A DNA stretch of 64,000 nt from Avena insularis (taxonomy: Eukaryota > Streptophyta > Magnoliopsida > Poales > Poaceae). Location of the stretch: positions 439,880,028 to 439,944,027 of the forward strand of contig CM042688.1 in NCBI GenBank assembly GCA_023614405.1, given 5' to 3'. Below the pieces are notes generated by a model, which searched no databases, was not told the DNA's origin, and was given only the letters and a program-made list of their open reading frames with translations. The translations under genes were made by a program, and so were the position numbers. Shown piece by piece: positions 33,026 through 46,078 of the stretch. How positions within the stretch are numbered: the stretch's first letter is position 1; each line of letters opens with the position of its first letter.

Positions 33026-33679
33026 CCTGGACTGGATCGTGGTATGTAGCGCGTTGGAAGAAGGTTCAGTGCACGCTCGGGGATGTCCGACTTAAAAGTA
33101 CAAGTGGGGCGGGTGTGGGCTGCCCGTGCCCCGCCTACTCTTGTCCGCCGGACTCATGCGGGTCAAGTGGGAGATTACAAAGCGGGAAACGTGGGATCCA
33201 TGGGACCCATAACTCAAGAAGAGCCTGACGGTGCCTCCGCATGGCAGTCCATTGCGCGCCCCATCAGCTTCGTGTGGACAAGCAGCTAAACGCTCTCACA
33301 GTATGGAAATCTGATGATCGGGGCCTACGTGGCTGAGAACGCTGGACACCACTTCTCCAACACAGCAAGGCGGCATCTCACCGGCGCAACGAAGAACAGT
33401 CGGCGCGGTCTCAACCTCCTGGCGCGGCTCCCTACGCCCCCACGGCAGTCGGCTCCAGCCTAAGGTCAGCGCCCGGCCTTCTTTACACTGCTGCATCCGT
33501 CACATGGAGAAATCCCGATGTGGAACGACTCAAGAGAAGATAAAAGAGCCATCTGGGATGTAAAGCGGGATAAGTGGATTTGGGTTGTTTAATCCTGTCG
33601 GGTTGAACGAGACTAGCTTAGCACGATAAGCTCAAACAATTCGGTGGGATGGGAAGCGGGACAAACAACCAATAACAGA
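33026..33679. other. GC-rich anonymous sequence
   Basis: No gene, TIR or LTR is recognised. Short ORFs on both strands have no known domain. It ends where LINE homology begins. Confidence 0.35.
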
Positions 33680-35833
33680 TGCAGATGAATATTTCGATGA
33701 TGATGGAGGGGGTTATTCAAGATATACCACAACTTACGTCTGAGGAAAATAGTATTCTTACAGCTCTTTTTATTGAAAAGAAAGTGTACGAGGCTATTTC
33801 TCAAATGGAACACAATAAGTCATCTGGTCCGGATTGTTTTCTAGTGGGGTTCTATCAAAAATTCTGGGAAATAATTAAGAACGGCCTGTTGGCAATATTC
33901 AATCAATTACATTCAGGGGAATGGCCTCTTTTTAAATTAAACTTCGGTGTCATCACTTTACTTCCTAAAAATGAAAATGTGGTACAAATACAACAATATA
34001 GACCAATATGTTTATTAAATGTGAGCTTCAAATTTTTCACTAAGGTGGGTACTAAACGTATCACAGGGATTGCCCCAAATGTAATTAGACCCACACAATC
34101 GGCTTTCATGTCTAGAAGGCACATCCTCGAGGGGGTGGTGGTCCTTCACGAAACCATTCATGAGCTTCACCGGAAGAAAATGGACGGGGTTCTTTTCAAG
34201 ACTGACTTTTAAAAGGCATATGATAAGGTTAAATGGTCCTTTCTACAACAAACATTGCGCATGAAATGTTTTGCGTCAGAGTGGTGCGAAATGATTGAGC
34301 AGTTTATAGAAGGGGGAGTGTCGTAATACGAGTAAATGATGATATTGGTCACTACTTCCAAACCAAAAAGGGTCTAAGGCAAGGTGACTCATTATCTCCG
34401 ACGCTTTTTAATATCATTGCAGACATACTAGCCATCCTTATTGCACGGACAAAAGAAGATGGACATGTAGGTGGACTCATTCCTCATCTTGTTGACGGAG
34501 AAGTCTTAATTTTACAATACGTGGATGATACTATATTGTTCATGAAACACGATCTACAGAAGGCCGTGAACATGAAACTAATATTGTGCATCTTTGAACA
34601 ACTTTAGGGGTTAAAGATTAATTTCCATAAGAGCGAGATATTCTATTTTGGTAAGGCTAGAGACGAAGAACAACAATAGAAATAAATTTTTGGATGTGAG
34701 GCTGGGTCTCTGCCTTTTAGGTACTTGGGAATACCTATTCATTATAGAAAACTTAAGAATTCAGATTAGTATCTAGTAGAAACTCGATGCAAAGGGAAGT
34801 TGGATTGCTGGAAGGGTAAGCTTTTATCATACGGTGATTGCTTGGTACTAATCAATTCTGCTTTCACAAGTTTGCCTATGTTTATGCTTTCATTTCTAGA
34901 AATCTCCAAGGGGGTAAGGAAGCGCTTGGATTTTTATAGGTCTCGCTTTTTTTGGCAAAGTGATGAAAATAAAAGAAAGTATAGATTAACGAAATGGAAT
35001 ATAATTTGTCGGACGAAAGACCGGGGGGCCTAGGCATTGAGGTGTAGGATATTAAAAATAAGTGTCTACTGAGTAAATGACTTTTCAAATTATTAACCGA
35101 AGAAGGAGTGTGGCAAGAAATTTTGCATAATAAATATCTAAGCCAAAAAACTTTATATGAAGTCCAAGTGAAACCAACCGATTCTCCATTCTAGAAAGGC
35201 CTTATCGGGTGAAGAATGAGATCTTCGCTAGAGGGCATTTCATGATAGGGAATGGTTTAAACACTAGGTTTTGGGAGGATATATGGTTGGGTGATACACC
35301 TTTAGCAAAACAATATTATCCTTATACAACATTGTATAACCGAAAAATGATTCTGTAACACAAGTGTTAACCCAAGTACCCCTAAACATCGGATTCAAGA
35401 GAGTACTAACTGGTAATAGGTGGAATGCTTGGCTAGACTTATGTCGACGACTGATGATGGTTCAGACATCGGATGACCATGATAAGTTTGTTTGGAACTT
35501 GACATCATCGGGGATGTTATCAGTAAAATCTAATGAATGATCACACAGTATTTATGCGGAAATACCTTGAGAAAATAAAAATCCCTCTCAAGATTAAGAT
35601 TTTTATGTGGTTCCTCAATAATGGGGTACTTCTAATGAAAGATAATCTGGTTAAAATGAAATGGGAGGGGTGTACCAAGTGTTGTTTTTGTGGTTCACAG
35701 GAAATCATAGAACATTTGTTTATATCTTGCCCTTTTGATCGCCTGTTGTGGCGCATTATCCATTTTCCATATGACTTACCCCATCCAACTAGTGTATCAA
35801 AAATGTTTGGGAATTGGTTGAACCGTTTTGATA
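33680..35833 (+). pseudogene. LINE ORF2: reverse transcriptase and zf-RVT, first part (degenerate)
   Basis: The translation shows the LINE RT fingers and palm: AISQMEHNKSSGPDCFLVGF, FGVITLLPKNENV, QYRPICLLNVSFKFFTKV, then the catalytic YVDD at 34,518-34,529 (LQYVDDTILF). Downstream are FRYLGIPIH-like sequence, WKGKLLSYGDCLVLINSAFT, and the zf-RVT domain with IFMWFLNNGVLLMKDNL and CxFC (CCFCGSQEIIEHLFISCPF) at about 35,580-35,750. Stops and frameshifts occur at 34,210, about 34,320, 34,605, 34,680, 35,030 and elsewhere. ORF2 normally primes cDNA synthesis at a nicked target; this copy is dead. The 5' endonuclease domain is absent. Confidence 0.88.
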
Positions 35834-36321
35834 TCTATACCTAATAATAAAGGGCCTAAGGCTTCTCTCTTCGTCCTTACAATTTACGCTTTCAACCAAC
35901 GCGTGGGCGCTTTCATCCGTACAATTTTCCTACGATCCTCTAGCTGTCCAACCCGAAGAGATTGAGTCCACATCGGAGAGGAGACTGTGGTATGCCAATC
36001 TTCTTGGCCGAATCGAGTTCAGGAAATACGCGGTTGCGCTCGCCTCCGCTATCCGATCTGTGCGGCACGGGATGGATATTGGGACTCAGGCGAGCGAAAT
36101 TAAGACCAATGGGATAGAAATTTCTCGATACCTCCACGGGATTGGGTACTAGATGGAGGAGCGCGTATTTGAACAACAAGAGCTCTTTGGAGGCCCTCAT
36201 CTCCATACGTGATGTTTGCTATCTCTCAGGCTTTCAGCCAAGTGAGTACTGATGACCTAGCGTGTTCCCAGGGAAAACCCGATGCGCCGCCGCTTCCCCT
36301 CCCGCCTCGGTCCTCGATACC

Positions 36322-39300
36322 TGTAACATCCCAAAACTTCAATTCAAGTTTATCAAAGATCAAATCACCCAAATTTAGGGTTAACAAAAACCTTTCCAAA
36401 TTTAAAATGAAAGCATTCATATATGTGTGCATTTAAAATAGGAGTTGTTTGAATTGCCATGATTGATTGATCCAATGCTTGTAAAATGTTTCTTAGGTCA
36501 TTTAAACATCATCTACATCATTCCCAAACTTTTCCTAAAAGAAATCAAATCAAAATGAATCAAAATGAAGGAATGGTCATTTGGACAAATTTAACTCTCA
36601 TACCTACTTTGGCTATTCCTAGTACTCAATTCTTAACAGAAACAATTCTTGATCTTTACATCCCTTGCTAGTACACATAAGGAGGTACCAAGGCCCACCA
36701 TTTGATCTACTAAAAACCTTCTATTAACTATTTTAAATGATAGTTTAAAATTGAATATAATGCATATGCATAGATCACCTCTATTTCAAAAACCACGTAT
36801 TTGAGCTCCATTTTCAAAACCCTTGCAACCAGAGACTACCTAGCACTAGTGGAGATCACCCAAAAATTTTGAACTCAAAATTCAAAACTTTTTCTCTTGC
36901 AGCCATTTCATCAAACACTTGGCAGGCAGATTACAAACTAAACAAATTTCACTATTTTAAATAGTATTCTGGCCAAACTTGTTCCCCAAATTGCCACCAA
37001 AAACCTCTCCACTACTCCCCCTAACCCTCTCTAGCCCAGCCCCACACTGTGCCACGACCAAATGGTCATGGCCATTAAGGCCGAACCCCCACTTGGGCAC
37101 CCCACCGGCGACAGCAAGCCACAGCCGCCGCCAGCGCCATCCATCGTGTCCTGGAGATAGCCAGTGGTCCACCTCCACCGCCCAACCAGTCCCAGCCCAA
37201 GGACAGCGACCAGAACGACCAGGAACCGCCGCGCCCCGAGCCTGTCGACCATGCCGACGCCGCTCGCAGAGCGCGCATTGTCCCCGCGTGCACAAGCCGC
37301 CGCTTGACACCAGCCCACGCCCACCGCTCTGCCTCGACCTGGAGAACACCCCAGACACCTCCGTTCGCCGCCCAAAGCCCCACAGCCACCGCTCGCCGTG
37401 GACACAGCCGCTTCGGCCGCGCAGAGCGCCACCTCACCCCGACCGCATGCCACCGCCCCTACGGCCGCATTGAAGCACTAGAGCACCGCCAGGGGACCGC
37501 CCATCGATCGATGCCGCTAGCTCGCCGTAACCATGTCGCCACCGTCGACCGCCCATCCCGCTCGGTCTCACCGTCGAGCCTATAAAAGGAGCCCTCCCCA
37601 GCACCAAAGACTCACACCATTCCACTCCCCTCACCTCTCTGAACCTCACCCACCTCTCGCCGGAGCAAGTAGAGTAGCAGTTCACCGGAATTGGAGCCGG
37701 AGCCGCCGCCTCTGGAGAAGAAGGGTGCCGTTGATTCCGGCCACCCCAAGCTTCGTCGCGACCACGCCTCGCCTCGCCGTCGTCTTCCACTTCGTTCGCC
37801 CGCATCGCTGACCCCGCTGGAGCCCTGGTACACCCTCAGTAGACCCCCACCGAGCCGCTAGGGTTCGAGCTCGCCGGCGACCCGTCCGTCGTCGATGACG
37901 ACCCTCAGCCGTAGATCTAGCCTCTAATCGCACGGCCCACAGCGCGTGTACCGTTTCGCGTTTTAAAGATTCGCTGACAAGTGGACCCTAACTGTCAGCT
38001 GAGCCCCGTGCCGCGTAGCGCCACTGGGCCGGCCCATTTCCTTTCCCGCGCAAGCCCGTAGATTCAAATCTTGATTTTTCTTTTTAGTTAGAATATAGTT
38101 TCTGTCCAGTGTTTCAAAATTCAATTCTGGGAGTTTGACAAATCCAAATTACATGAAACTAATTTTGTCTGAAAGATAATGAAATGCTCTATCCAAGCCC
38201 GTTGGATTTAATTCATTTAGAGTTATAGATTTCTCCTAATAAAAATAAGAAGACAAAAACTTTTGCAACTTGAAACATTTTTGTAAAACCAACCAAGTTA
38301 GCTTTTGAGTTGATTCCAACTCTAAAAAATCACATTTCATCATATCTATCCAAATATGTAATAATATTAAAGTTTACAGGCAGTGACTTTGGACTAGTAC
38401 CAAAATAATGCTATATAGGCATTTCTAGTCACTTTAAATCATTAAATAATGAACTTAAACCAAAGTAATATTGATCCAACCTTTAAATCTCATTCCCACA
38501 TGTTAGAATATGTGGTAAGGACATGTGTCCACATGATCCCATATTTTGGTGGTGAATATTAAATTTTAGTTAATATTTCAATGAGTAGAAATTACTTTTC
38601 CAAAATAAAAAAAGTTGAAACTATTGAATTAAACTTGTGATGCTTGTGATGATAATAGATCATCAATTGTGTGGTTTAGAATAATACTTAGCCTAGTTAA
38701 GGATTGTTTGGTGATTGTGCACTCCCTATGTATTTCTAGACGATAGTACCGACCCAGCCTTCGAGGAGGAGGAGTTCTACCAAGAAGAAGAAGAAGAAAA
38801 CTTCAAGCACTGCACCAACCAAGGCAAGCTATTAGTGGCAAGCTAACCCTTGCAAACATGCTTTAGTAAGCTATTGTAGCAAGCTAGAATAAAACTAGAT
38901 AGTTTAGTAAAGATGCCTTAAGCATACTTTGATCACACCCCCTTTAACTATTAGTACTCCAAGTCTTATTAACAAGTTTTACCCTCCCTTAGTTTACACA
39001 AAGTTCTTTAATTAATTTTGAAGGTAGCATAAAGAGTATAAAACTTGACCTACTTAGAAACCTTTAGATGTCATTCTATGGCATGAGATTGATCCCACCT
39101 TTCCACCTTAGTGAACACTCTTTACCTAGTGTTTTAGAATAGATCAAAACTTGAGTCACTTTAGATGGGAACACTTGGTGAAAATGAGTTGTGAAAACCT
39201 TGGAATGATGAGTCATTCTATTGAGATGTTTTGACATGTGTTGAGAAACACAATTGATTTATGATGATGAAAATGATGAGGCATGAGCCTTAACCCTTTT

Positions 39301-40271
39301 ATAAAACTGATGGTTGGATTCGGATGCGATACCATTCCAAATTTACCGTACAACCACATTACCTGAATTGGGTAAGGCTTAGCTGGAAATTTATATGCAT
39401 TAGTATTAGTTCCCTCACGGGAGAGGTTTGAGCTGAGGCTACCTCTCAATGATGTCCACCTATGCAGTGCCCAAGATGACTGATGGTCATGGTTGGGAGG
39501 CCATGCTCATAGGAGAGGTGCTTGTACTAGGGTGTGTAAAGGGAAGGTTATGTTTGATTATCTGCATACTAAGTATGATGATTCAGGTTATCCCCATGAT
39601 GTATCGAATCTTGTGGTGAAAGTGTACCACCTCTACAGTGTCAAACTATTGAATAGCGTCATGATTATGGACGATTGGAATGGCCATACAGTTTCGTTGT
39701 CAGATGTTTTCTAAATAACTTGAAATGAATGATGAACTTTGACTTGACCACAACAGGGTTGTGTAGATGATAATAGCTTCCCAACTTAAGTGATTCTAGA
39801 ACTTTATTTTATCTTTTCTTGCTTCAGAACTCAGCTTAGGTTTCAAACTTAACTTGATAGTGGTTCTTTAAATTCAGTACTGTAACTTAGTATTACAATC
39901 TTTGTTAGTAGTAGTTTGCGAGTACTTAAAGAGTACTCATGGCTTTTGTCCCTGGCTATTATCATGGCTAGACTATGAAGGAGATTATCAAGATGATGGT
40001 CAGCGGGACGGCTATGATAACTAGGACTATCTTCGTCACAAGATTACTGTGCCCTCAAGATGGACCCCACCGCTATGCTATCGTTTATTTCCGTTGCTTG
40101 TTGTATTAAAGACTGGATCATGAGATCCTTATTTGTGTAAAACCTTATGTATGGTTTGTAATGGATGATGTACTGTGATATCCAATCCGTTATGTCTCGC
40201 AAAAATGGTAATCCTGGGATTGCGAGGTATGGCATAACGGGCATCTGAGATTAAAAATACGGGTGTTGACA
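36322..40271 (+). repeat. 5' LTR of chromovirus copy 2
   Basis: 3,950 bp, from TGTAACATCCC to GGGTGTTGACA. It is highly similar to the 3' LTR at 46,079-49,990, except for a GC-rich block at about 37,100-37,970 where the other LTR lacks many short segments. Long ORFs here on both strands reflect GC content, not coding. Confidence 0.93.
37581..37588 (+). promoter_or_regulatory. TATA box of 5' LTR, copy 2
   Basis: TATAAAAG followed about 30 bp later by CAAAGACTCACACC, a plausible transcription start region. The same box is at 47,293-47,300 in the 3' LTR. It would define the U3/R boundary of the LTR. Confidence 0.65.
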
Positions 40272-40274
40272 AGT

Positions 40275-40287
40275 TGGTATCAGAGCC
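40275..40287 (+). promoter_or_regulatory. Primer binding site (initiator Met tRNA), copy 2
   Basis: TGGTATCAGAGCC, three bases after the 5' LTR end at 40,271. Identical in sequence and spacing to copy 1. Confidence 0.93.
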
Positions 40288-40501
40288 ATCCTGACCATAG
40301 GAGACCCTAGTTAGAATAGACGTCCAAACCAAACACTTAGCTTCAAAACCAAAGTGAGTATTTATGAAAAACTATTTCCCCTCTTACCCTTGTGAACTCA
40401 TTCTTTCTCAAACATACATGTTCCTCAAAATTCTTACATTACTACTTAAAATTTGACACACTTGATCACTTCACTAATTTCCTCATCCTAAATTCTTGTA
40501 G

Positions 40502-41272
40502 ATGGAGACTCAATTCAGCAAGTTTTACTAGTTGGGAAACGGAGGTCAGATGATCTTCGAGAGGGATCTAGATTCACTGTCGGAGTTACTGGGACGCCCA
40601 CATCCGGAGTTTCTTGGAGCTCAACTTCCAGGACCCCCAGGAGGAGACCTACAATGGCTAGTCACCGCAGATCTTCGAGGAAGCATTGAAGCACCAACTT
40701 CCGGGAGAATTCAGTTCTCCGTGAGAGAGAACAACTGGCTAGATGGATTAGCCAGGGCAATGCATGAAACTCTCGCACGTCTATGTGCCCTCAGCGTTAA
40801 CAAGATTCAAGGAACCCGTTTTGCCCACTATGCAAGACGTGACTTCATGGGAATGCCGATGGAGATGCCAAGTCACCCAGAGTTGAGGCGTCAAGTGGAG
40901 AACCTTGACTTCTTGCTTCATGACCGACAGCAGGAACTGGACAATGCCAGAGAGTTAGCCAACCAGAACCGTGCCATTGCTGACCAGAAGGCCTAGACTT
41001 TTGCACTGCTCATCCAAGATCGCCAGTCTCTTCGTCGCCAGCGTGCAAAGAAGGATCGCACCATCGCCTATCTTCGCAAGAAGGTGGCCGACCTCGAGAA
41101 GACCGTCAAGGAGTAGGAAGCTCAGATTGTCGCCAAAGAAGAAGATGATGAGGGAGAAGACATCCAGGGAGATATGGATTCTTACCTCAGCAACGATGAC
41201 GATTTTCTAGCAGAGGATGCTGTGGACTTCTACACTGATGATGAAGACTCCGACTTCATCGACAATGAGTAG
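40502..41272 (+). pseudogene. Accessory ORF upstream of gag, chromovirus copy 2 (three nonsense changes)
   Basis: Collinear with the intact 256-codon ORF of copy 1 (same start METQFSKFY, same 771-bp length, no indel). Three stops interrupt it: TAG at 40,529-40,531, 40,994-40,996 and 41,114-41,116, each replacing a CAG Gln codon of copy 1. Most other residues are unchanged, including the GRPHPEFLGAQLPGPPGGD segment, the Glu/Arg/Gln-rich coiled-coil region and the acidic tail. It is followed by a 249-bp spacer and then gag. Confidence 0.88.
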
Positions 41273-41521
41273 ATGCACTAGAGCACTGTCGTAGCATGAG
41301 ATGTATCATCTCATTGTATCATAGCTTGCAGAATGGTTCTTAAAACCATCTGTTTTTCCCCTTTGCTTGTTGTGGTGTGTGTTGTATCGTGTGCTTGCTT
41401 GCATGAATGACAAAGAAGTTAGTTGAAAAACCTAAGTCTAACTCAAAGTTGTAGCTTTGAAAACCCAAAACCATGAACCTTAGAATTTCCCTCTTACCCC
41501 TGTATCTATCTCAATCTTTAG

Positions 41522-42560
41522 ATGACTCGTGGAAACCAAGGAGGGAGCAGCTCATCGCATGACCCAATGCTGCAGATCTTGCAGAATCTCATCGTAGACC
41601 GTGAAGCAAGCAGGGCCGAGCGTCAAGCCAACTTAGCAACATTGCAGCAGATCGCACAAATGGCTCTCAACAACCAAGGACATGGAAATCAGGATCACCA
41701 TGGATCTAAACTCAAAAAAATTCAGAACACCAATCCCCCAATCTTCAACCAATCTGAAAACCCATTAGATGCTGATGACTGGTTACAGACCATGGAAAAC
41801 AACCTCGAAGTTGCAGGAGTTGAGGAGAATGAGAAAGTTCTCTTCGCCACCCACTATCTGGCGGGAGATGCAAGAGCTTGGTGGAATAGCATCCGCAACA
41901 TGAACCATGGCCAGGTGATGACCTGGGAAGCATTCAAGGTCAAGTTCAGCCGCACCCACGTGCCGCAAGGTCTTGTCAACAGGATGAGAGATGAATTCCG
42001 TGAACTGAAGCAAGGAAGATTGACTGTAGTAGAGTACCGTGACAAATTCTTGTCACTTGCCAGATATGCACCGGATGAAATCAACACGGAGGCCAAGAAG
42101 AAAGAGAGATTCTTAAACGGACTGCATGATGAGATGCAGACTGTCCTCGTCAACATCCGTTTCCAGGATCTTGAAGAGCTAGTCGACTCTGCCATTCAGA
42201 TGGAAGGGAAGATTAACCAGGCAAACGACAACCGCAAGCGTCGTATGATGCAGCAGTCTGGATCCAGTAGTCACCAGAAGTACCATCCTAACCCCTCACC
42301 AGGATATGCACCAAGGAACAACCGACCCCCAAATTCTCGCCCAAGCTACCCCAAATCAGAAGTGAGGAAATGTGAAGCCCGGAGGAAACAATCACAACTC
42401 CGGCAACACCAACAACTTCAACCGTTCCCCTCCCAAGAGCAACCACAACAACACTGCCCCCAGAACTGGCAGCAATGCTATACCTGTTGTAGTCAAGGAC
42501 AAGTCCCAGATCACTTGTTTCGAGTGTGGAGTGAAGGGTCACTACTCCAATGAGTGTCCC
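41522..42560 (+). pseudogene. gag: gag of chromovirus copy 2 (frameshifted)
   Basis: Starts MTRGNQGGSSSS and holds the gag core (WWNSIRNMNHGQVMTWEAFK, SRTHVPQGLVNRMRDEF). The frame shifts near 42,365, so the Asn/Ser-rich linker and zinc knuckle CFECGVKGHYSNEC (about 42,513-42,554) are in the next frame (42,372-42,746), which continues into protease. The first frame ends in unrelated Gln-rich residues. Product and role as in copy 1. Confidence 0.88.
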
Positions 42561-45500
42561 AAGAAGACTGCCGCCAATGCCCCTATGAATTCCCATTTCG
42601 GCTGCAGCGTCGTGTTCAACCAGGCGGAGATTTGCCCGGGGAACCCGCACAATAATGGTCGTCTCTTCCACATGAACGCAGAAGAAGCCCAGGAAGCACC
42701 AGATGTAGTGCTGGGTATGTTTTCTGTCAACTCAGTTGTAGCATGAGTATTGTTTGATTCTGGAGCATCGCATTCATTTGTCACCGAAGAATTTGTATGC
42801 ACTAGTAAGATTCGCCCAACCAACCTGAAGCATGTCATGATAGTTCAAATCCCCGGTTCAACCACAAAAGCTAGAAAAATTTGCAAAGCTGTACCTATCA
42901 GAATACATGGGATAGATTTTTATGCCAACCTAATTGTACTTGGAACCAAAGGTTTGGAAGTAGTACTAGGTATGGACTGGATGTCAAGGCATAAAGGACT
43001 GATAGACTGTGCTAAGAAAGCCATCACCATGACCAGTAGTTCTGGAGTAACAGTAGAACATATCTCCGAAACCTTACCCCGTCAATTCAAATGCAACAAA
43101 AGTGTAGCCCTGCCTACCATTGACCAAGTCAGAGTAATCTGTGAATACCCCGACGTATTCCCAGATGAATTGCCAGGTATGCCCCCGGATAAGGATATAG
43201 AGTTCATTATCGAACTAATCCCTGGAACCGGACCTATAGCCCAGAGACCCTATACCATGAACCCCTCAGAGTTAGTAGAACTGAAGAAGCAGTTGGATGC
43301 CATGTTAGCGACCGACTTGATTCAGCCAAGTGCATCGCCATGGAGATCACTAGTGTTATTCGTCGACAAGAAAGATGGAGGCAACCGTCTGTGTACAGAC
43401 TACAGAAAGTTGAATGATGTCACCATCAAGAACAAGTACCCCTTGCCAAAGATAGAGGATCTATTTGATCAGTTGACGGGAGCTTAGTTATTCTCAAAGA
43501 TTGATCTTAGGACTGGTTATCACCAACTTAAGATTCGTGCAACGGATATTCCGAAGACCGCCTTTACTACTCGCTATGGTTTATATGAGTATACGGTTAT
43601 GTCTTTTGGATTAACCAATGCCCTTGCTTATTTCATGAATCTCATGAATAAGATCTTTATGAATTTCCTAGATAAGTTTGTAGTTGTGTTTATCAACGAC
43701 ATCCTTATCTACTCCAAGTCAGAAGAAGAGCATGAGCAACATCTGAGAATCATCCTAGAAACCCTGAGAGAGCATTAGTTATATGCCAAGTTCAGCAAAT
43801 GTGAGTTTTGGCTGAAATAAGTAGGATTCCTAGGACATATTGTGTCTGCCGGAGGAGTCTCTGTTGATCCTAGCAAGATCAAAGATGTCGAAGAATGGGA
43901 AGCCCCAACCAATCAAACCCAAGTTCGTTCATTTCTCGGATTAGCGGGATATTACCGCAAGTTCGTAGAAGGATTCTCGAGCATAGCCCGACCAATGACC
44001 CAATTGTTGAAGAAGGACAAGAAGTTTGAATGGACAGACAAGTGTGAAGCCAGTTTCTAGGAGCTGAAGAAGAGATTGATATCAGCCCCAATTTTGATCA
44101 TGCCAGACATCAAGAAGCCGTTTGATGTGTATTGTGATGCATCCAAGATTGGTCTAGGATGTGTATTGATGCAAGAAGGCAAAGTCATCGCGTATCTGTC
44201 TCGACAACTAAAGCAGCATGAACAGAACTATCTTACCCATGATCTTGAGCTAGCAGCCGTGGTTCTAGCATTGAAGACATGGCATCATTATTTGATGGGT
44301 AATCGCTATGAGATTTACTCAGATCATAAGAGCTTGAAGTATATCTTCACCCAGAAGGAGTTGAATATGAGGCAAAGAAGATGGATAGAGTTAATCAAGG
44401 ATTATGACCTTGACATTCACTATCACCCCGGCAAAGCCAATGTGGTAGCGGATGCTCTTAGCAGATTGCCGTGTAGGCTTAACACCATGATCAAAGAGAA
44501 GCAACCAAGTTTGTATGAGGAGTTGGAGTAGTTCAGGACTGAGTTAGTTAGCAAAGGATTCCTAGCTAGCATTGAAATTCAACCCACTTTGATTAGCCAA
44601 ATCAAGGAAGCCCAGAAGGGGAATGAAAGTATCGACGGAATCAAATGTCGTATTGGTACAGGCAAAGTACCTGGATTCACCAAAGACGAAGAAGGTGTAC
44701 TGTGGTACAAGGGACGTATCTGTGTACCAGCAGATTCGGAACTGAAGGAAATTATCATGAAGGAAGCTCATGATAATCTTTATTCTATCCACCCCGGAGG
44801 AACAAAGATGTATCAGGATTTGAAAGAGCAATTTTGGTGGCACAAGATGAAGAGAGAGATCGGAAGCTACATCGCCAAATGTGACATTTGTCAAAGAGTC
44901 AAAGCGGAGCATCAGAGACCTGCAGGATTGTTGCAACCATTGCAGATTCCGGAATGGAAATGGGATTCCGTCGGAATGGACTTTATCACCGGTTTACCTA
45001 CTTCTAGTAGGGGAAATGACTCAATCTGGGTCATAGTTGATAGACTATCCAAGGTAGCCCACTTCATACCAGTCAAGACAACCTACCAGAGTGCAAAACT
45101 AGCAGAGCTGTACATTGCTAGGATTGTTAGTCTGCATGGAACCCCCAAGACCATCGTATCAGATCGAGGAACCCAGTTTACTTCAAGATTTTGGCAGAAA
45201 GTTCAGGAAGGTTTAAGAACCAGGTTGAACTTCAGTACCGCTTATCACCCGCAAATAGATGGACAGACTGAGAGAGTCAACCAGATCTTGGAGGATATGC
45301 TTAGAGCTTGTGTGTTGGAATACGGATTAAAATGGGAAGACTGCCCGCCCTTCGCAGAATTCTCATATAACAACAGTTATCAAGCTAGTTTGCAGATGGC
45401 GCCATTTGAATTCTTATACGGAAGAAAGTGTCGTACCCCTTTGAATTGGTCGCAAGTAGGAGAGAGTCAGATCTTTGGACCCGACATTCTCCGAGAAGCA

Positions 45501-46031
45501 GAAGAGAAAGTTCACAAAGTTCGTGAGCACCTCAAGACCGCCTAATCTAGATGAAGAGCTATCGACAAGAGAAGGAGAGACCTGACTTTCAATGTCGGAG
45601 ATTTCGTATATCTCAAGGTTTCACCATTGAAGGGAACCCAACGCTTTAGTCTAAAGGGAAAGTTAGCTCCCAGATATATCGGACCTTTCAAGATTCTGAA
45701 CCGTCGAGGAGAAGTATCGTATCAGCTGGAATTGCCTGAAGAGATGTCAGCCATCCACAATGTGTTCCATATCTCATTACTTCGCAAATGCTTGGAAGTG
45801 CCTGAGAAGACTGAAGTTTTCAAGAATATCGATCACAGAGCAGTAGAAATCAACAATGACCTGACCTATCGGGAAGTGCCCATTCGTATCTTAGAAGAAG
45901 CCTACAGAACCACCAGGACCAGGAGTATCAAGTTTCTCAAGATTCAGTGGAGCAACCATACTGAGGAGGAAGCCACTTGGGAGCGCGAGGATTACATTAG
46001 GACAGAGTTCCCAGATCTCTTTAGTTCCTAG
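42561..46031 (+). pseudogene. pol: pol polyprotein of chromovirus copy 2 (multiple stops, RT active site altered)
   Basis: The domain order is as in copy 1: protease FDSGASHSF (about 42,750), RT, RNase H, integrase, chromodomain ending at TAG 46,029-46,031. Stops relative to copy 1: TGA 42,747 (from CGA), TAG 43,485 (CAG), TAG 43,776 (CAG), TAA 43,818 (GAA), TAG 44,058 (CGG), TAG 44,529 (CAG), TAA 45,543 (CAA), plus a small indel-caused TGA just after. The RT catalytic FIDD of copy 1 reads FIND here (GAC to AAC, near 43,693). Integrase keeps GMDF, VSDRG and QTERVNQ. The natural TAG terminator, lost in copy 1, is present. Confidence 0.9.
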
Positions 46032-46064
46032 TTTTCTTGTAAATCTCGGGACGAGATTTTGTTT

Positions 46065-46076
46065 AAGGGGGGAAGG
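46065..46076 (+). promoter_or_regulatory. Polypurine tract of chromovirus copy 2
   Basis: AAGGGGGGAAGG, two bases before the 3' LTR start at 46,079. Identical to copy 1. Confidence 0.9.
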
Positions 46077-46078
46077 TT

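Noticed and set aside
36979..37940. Long overlapping ORFs (up to 164 codons) on both strands in the GC-rich part of the chromovirus LTRs
   Set aside because: They occur on both strands in several frames, are rich in Pro, Arg and Ala, change with every indel between LTR copies, and show no domain. They are composition effects around the LTR promoter.
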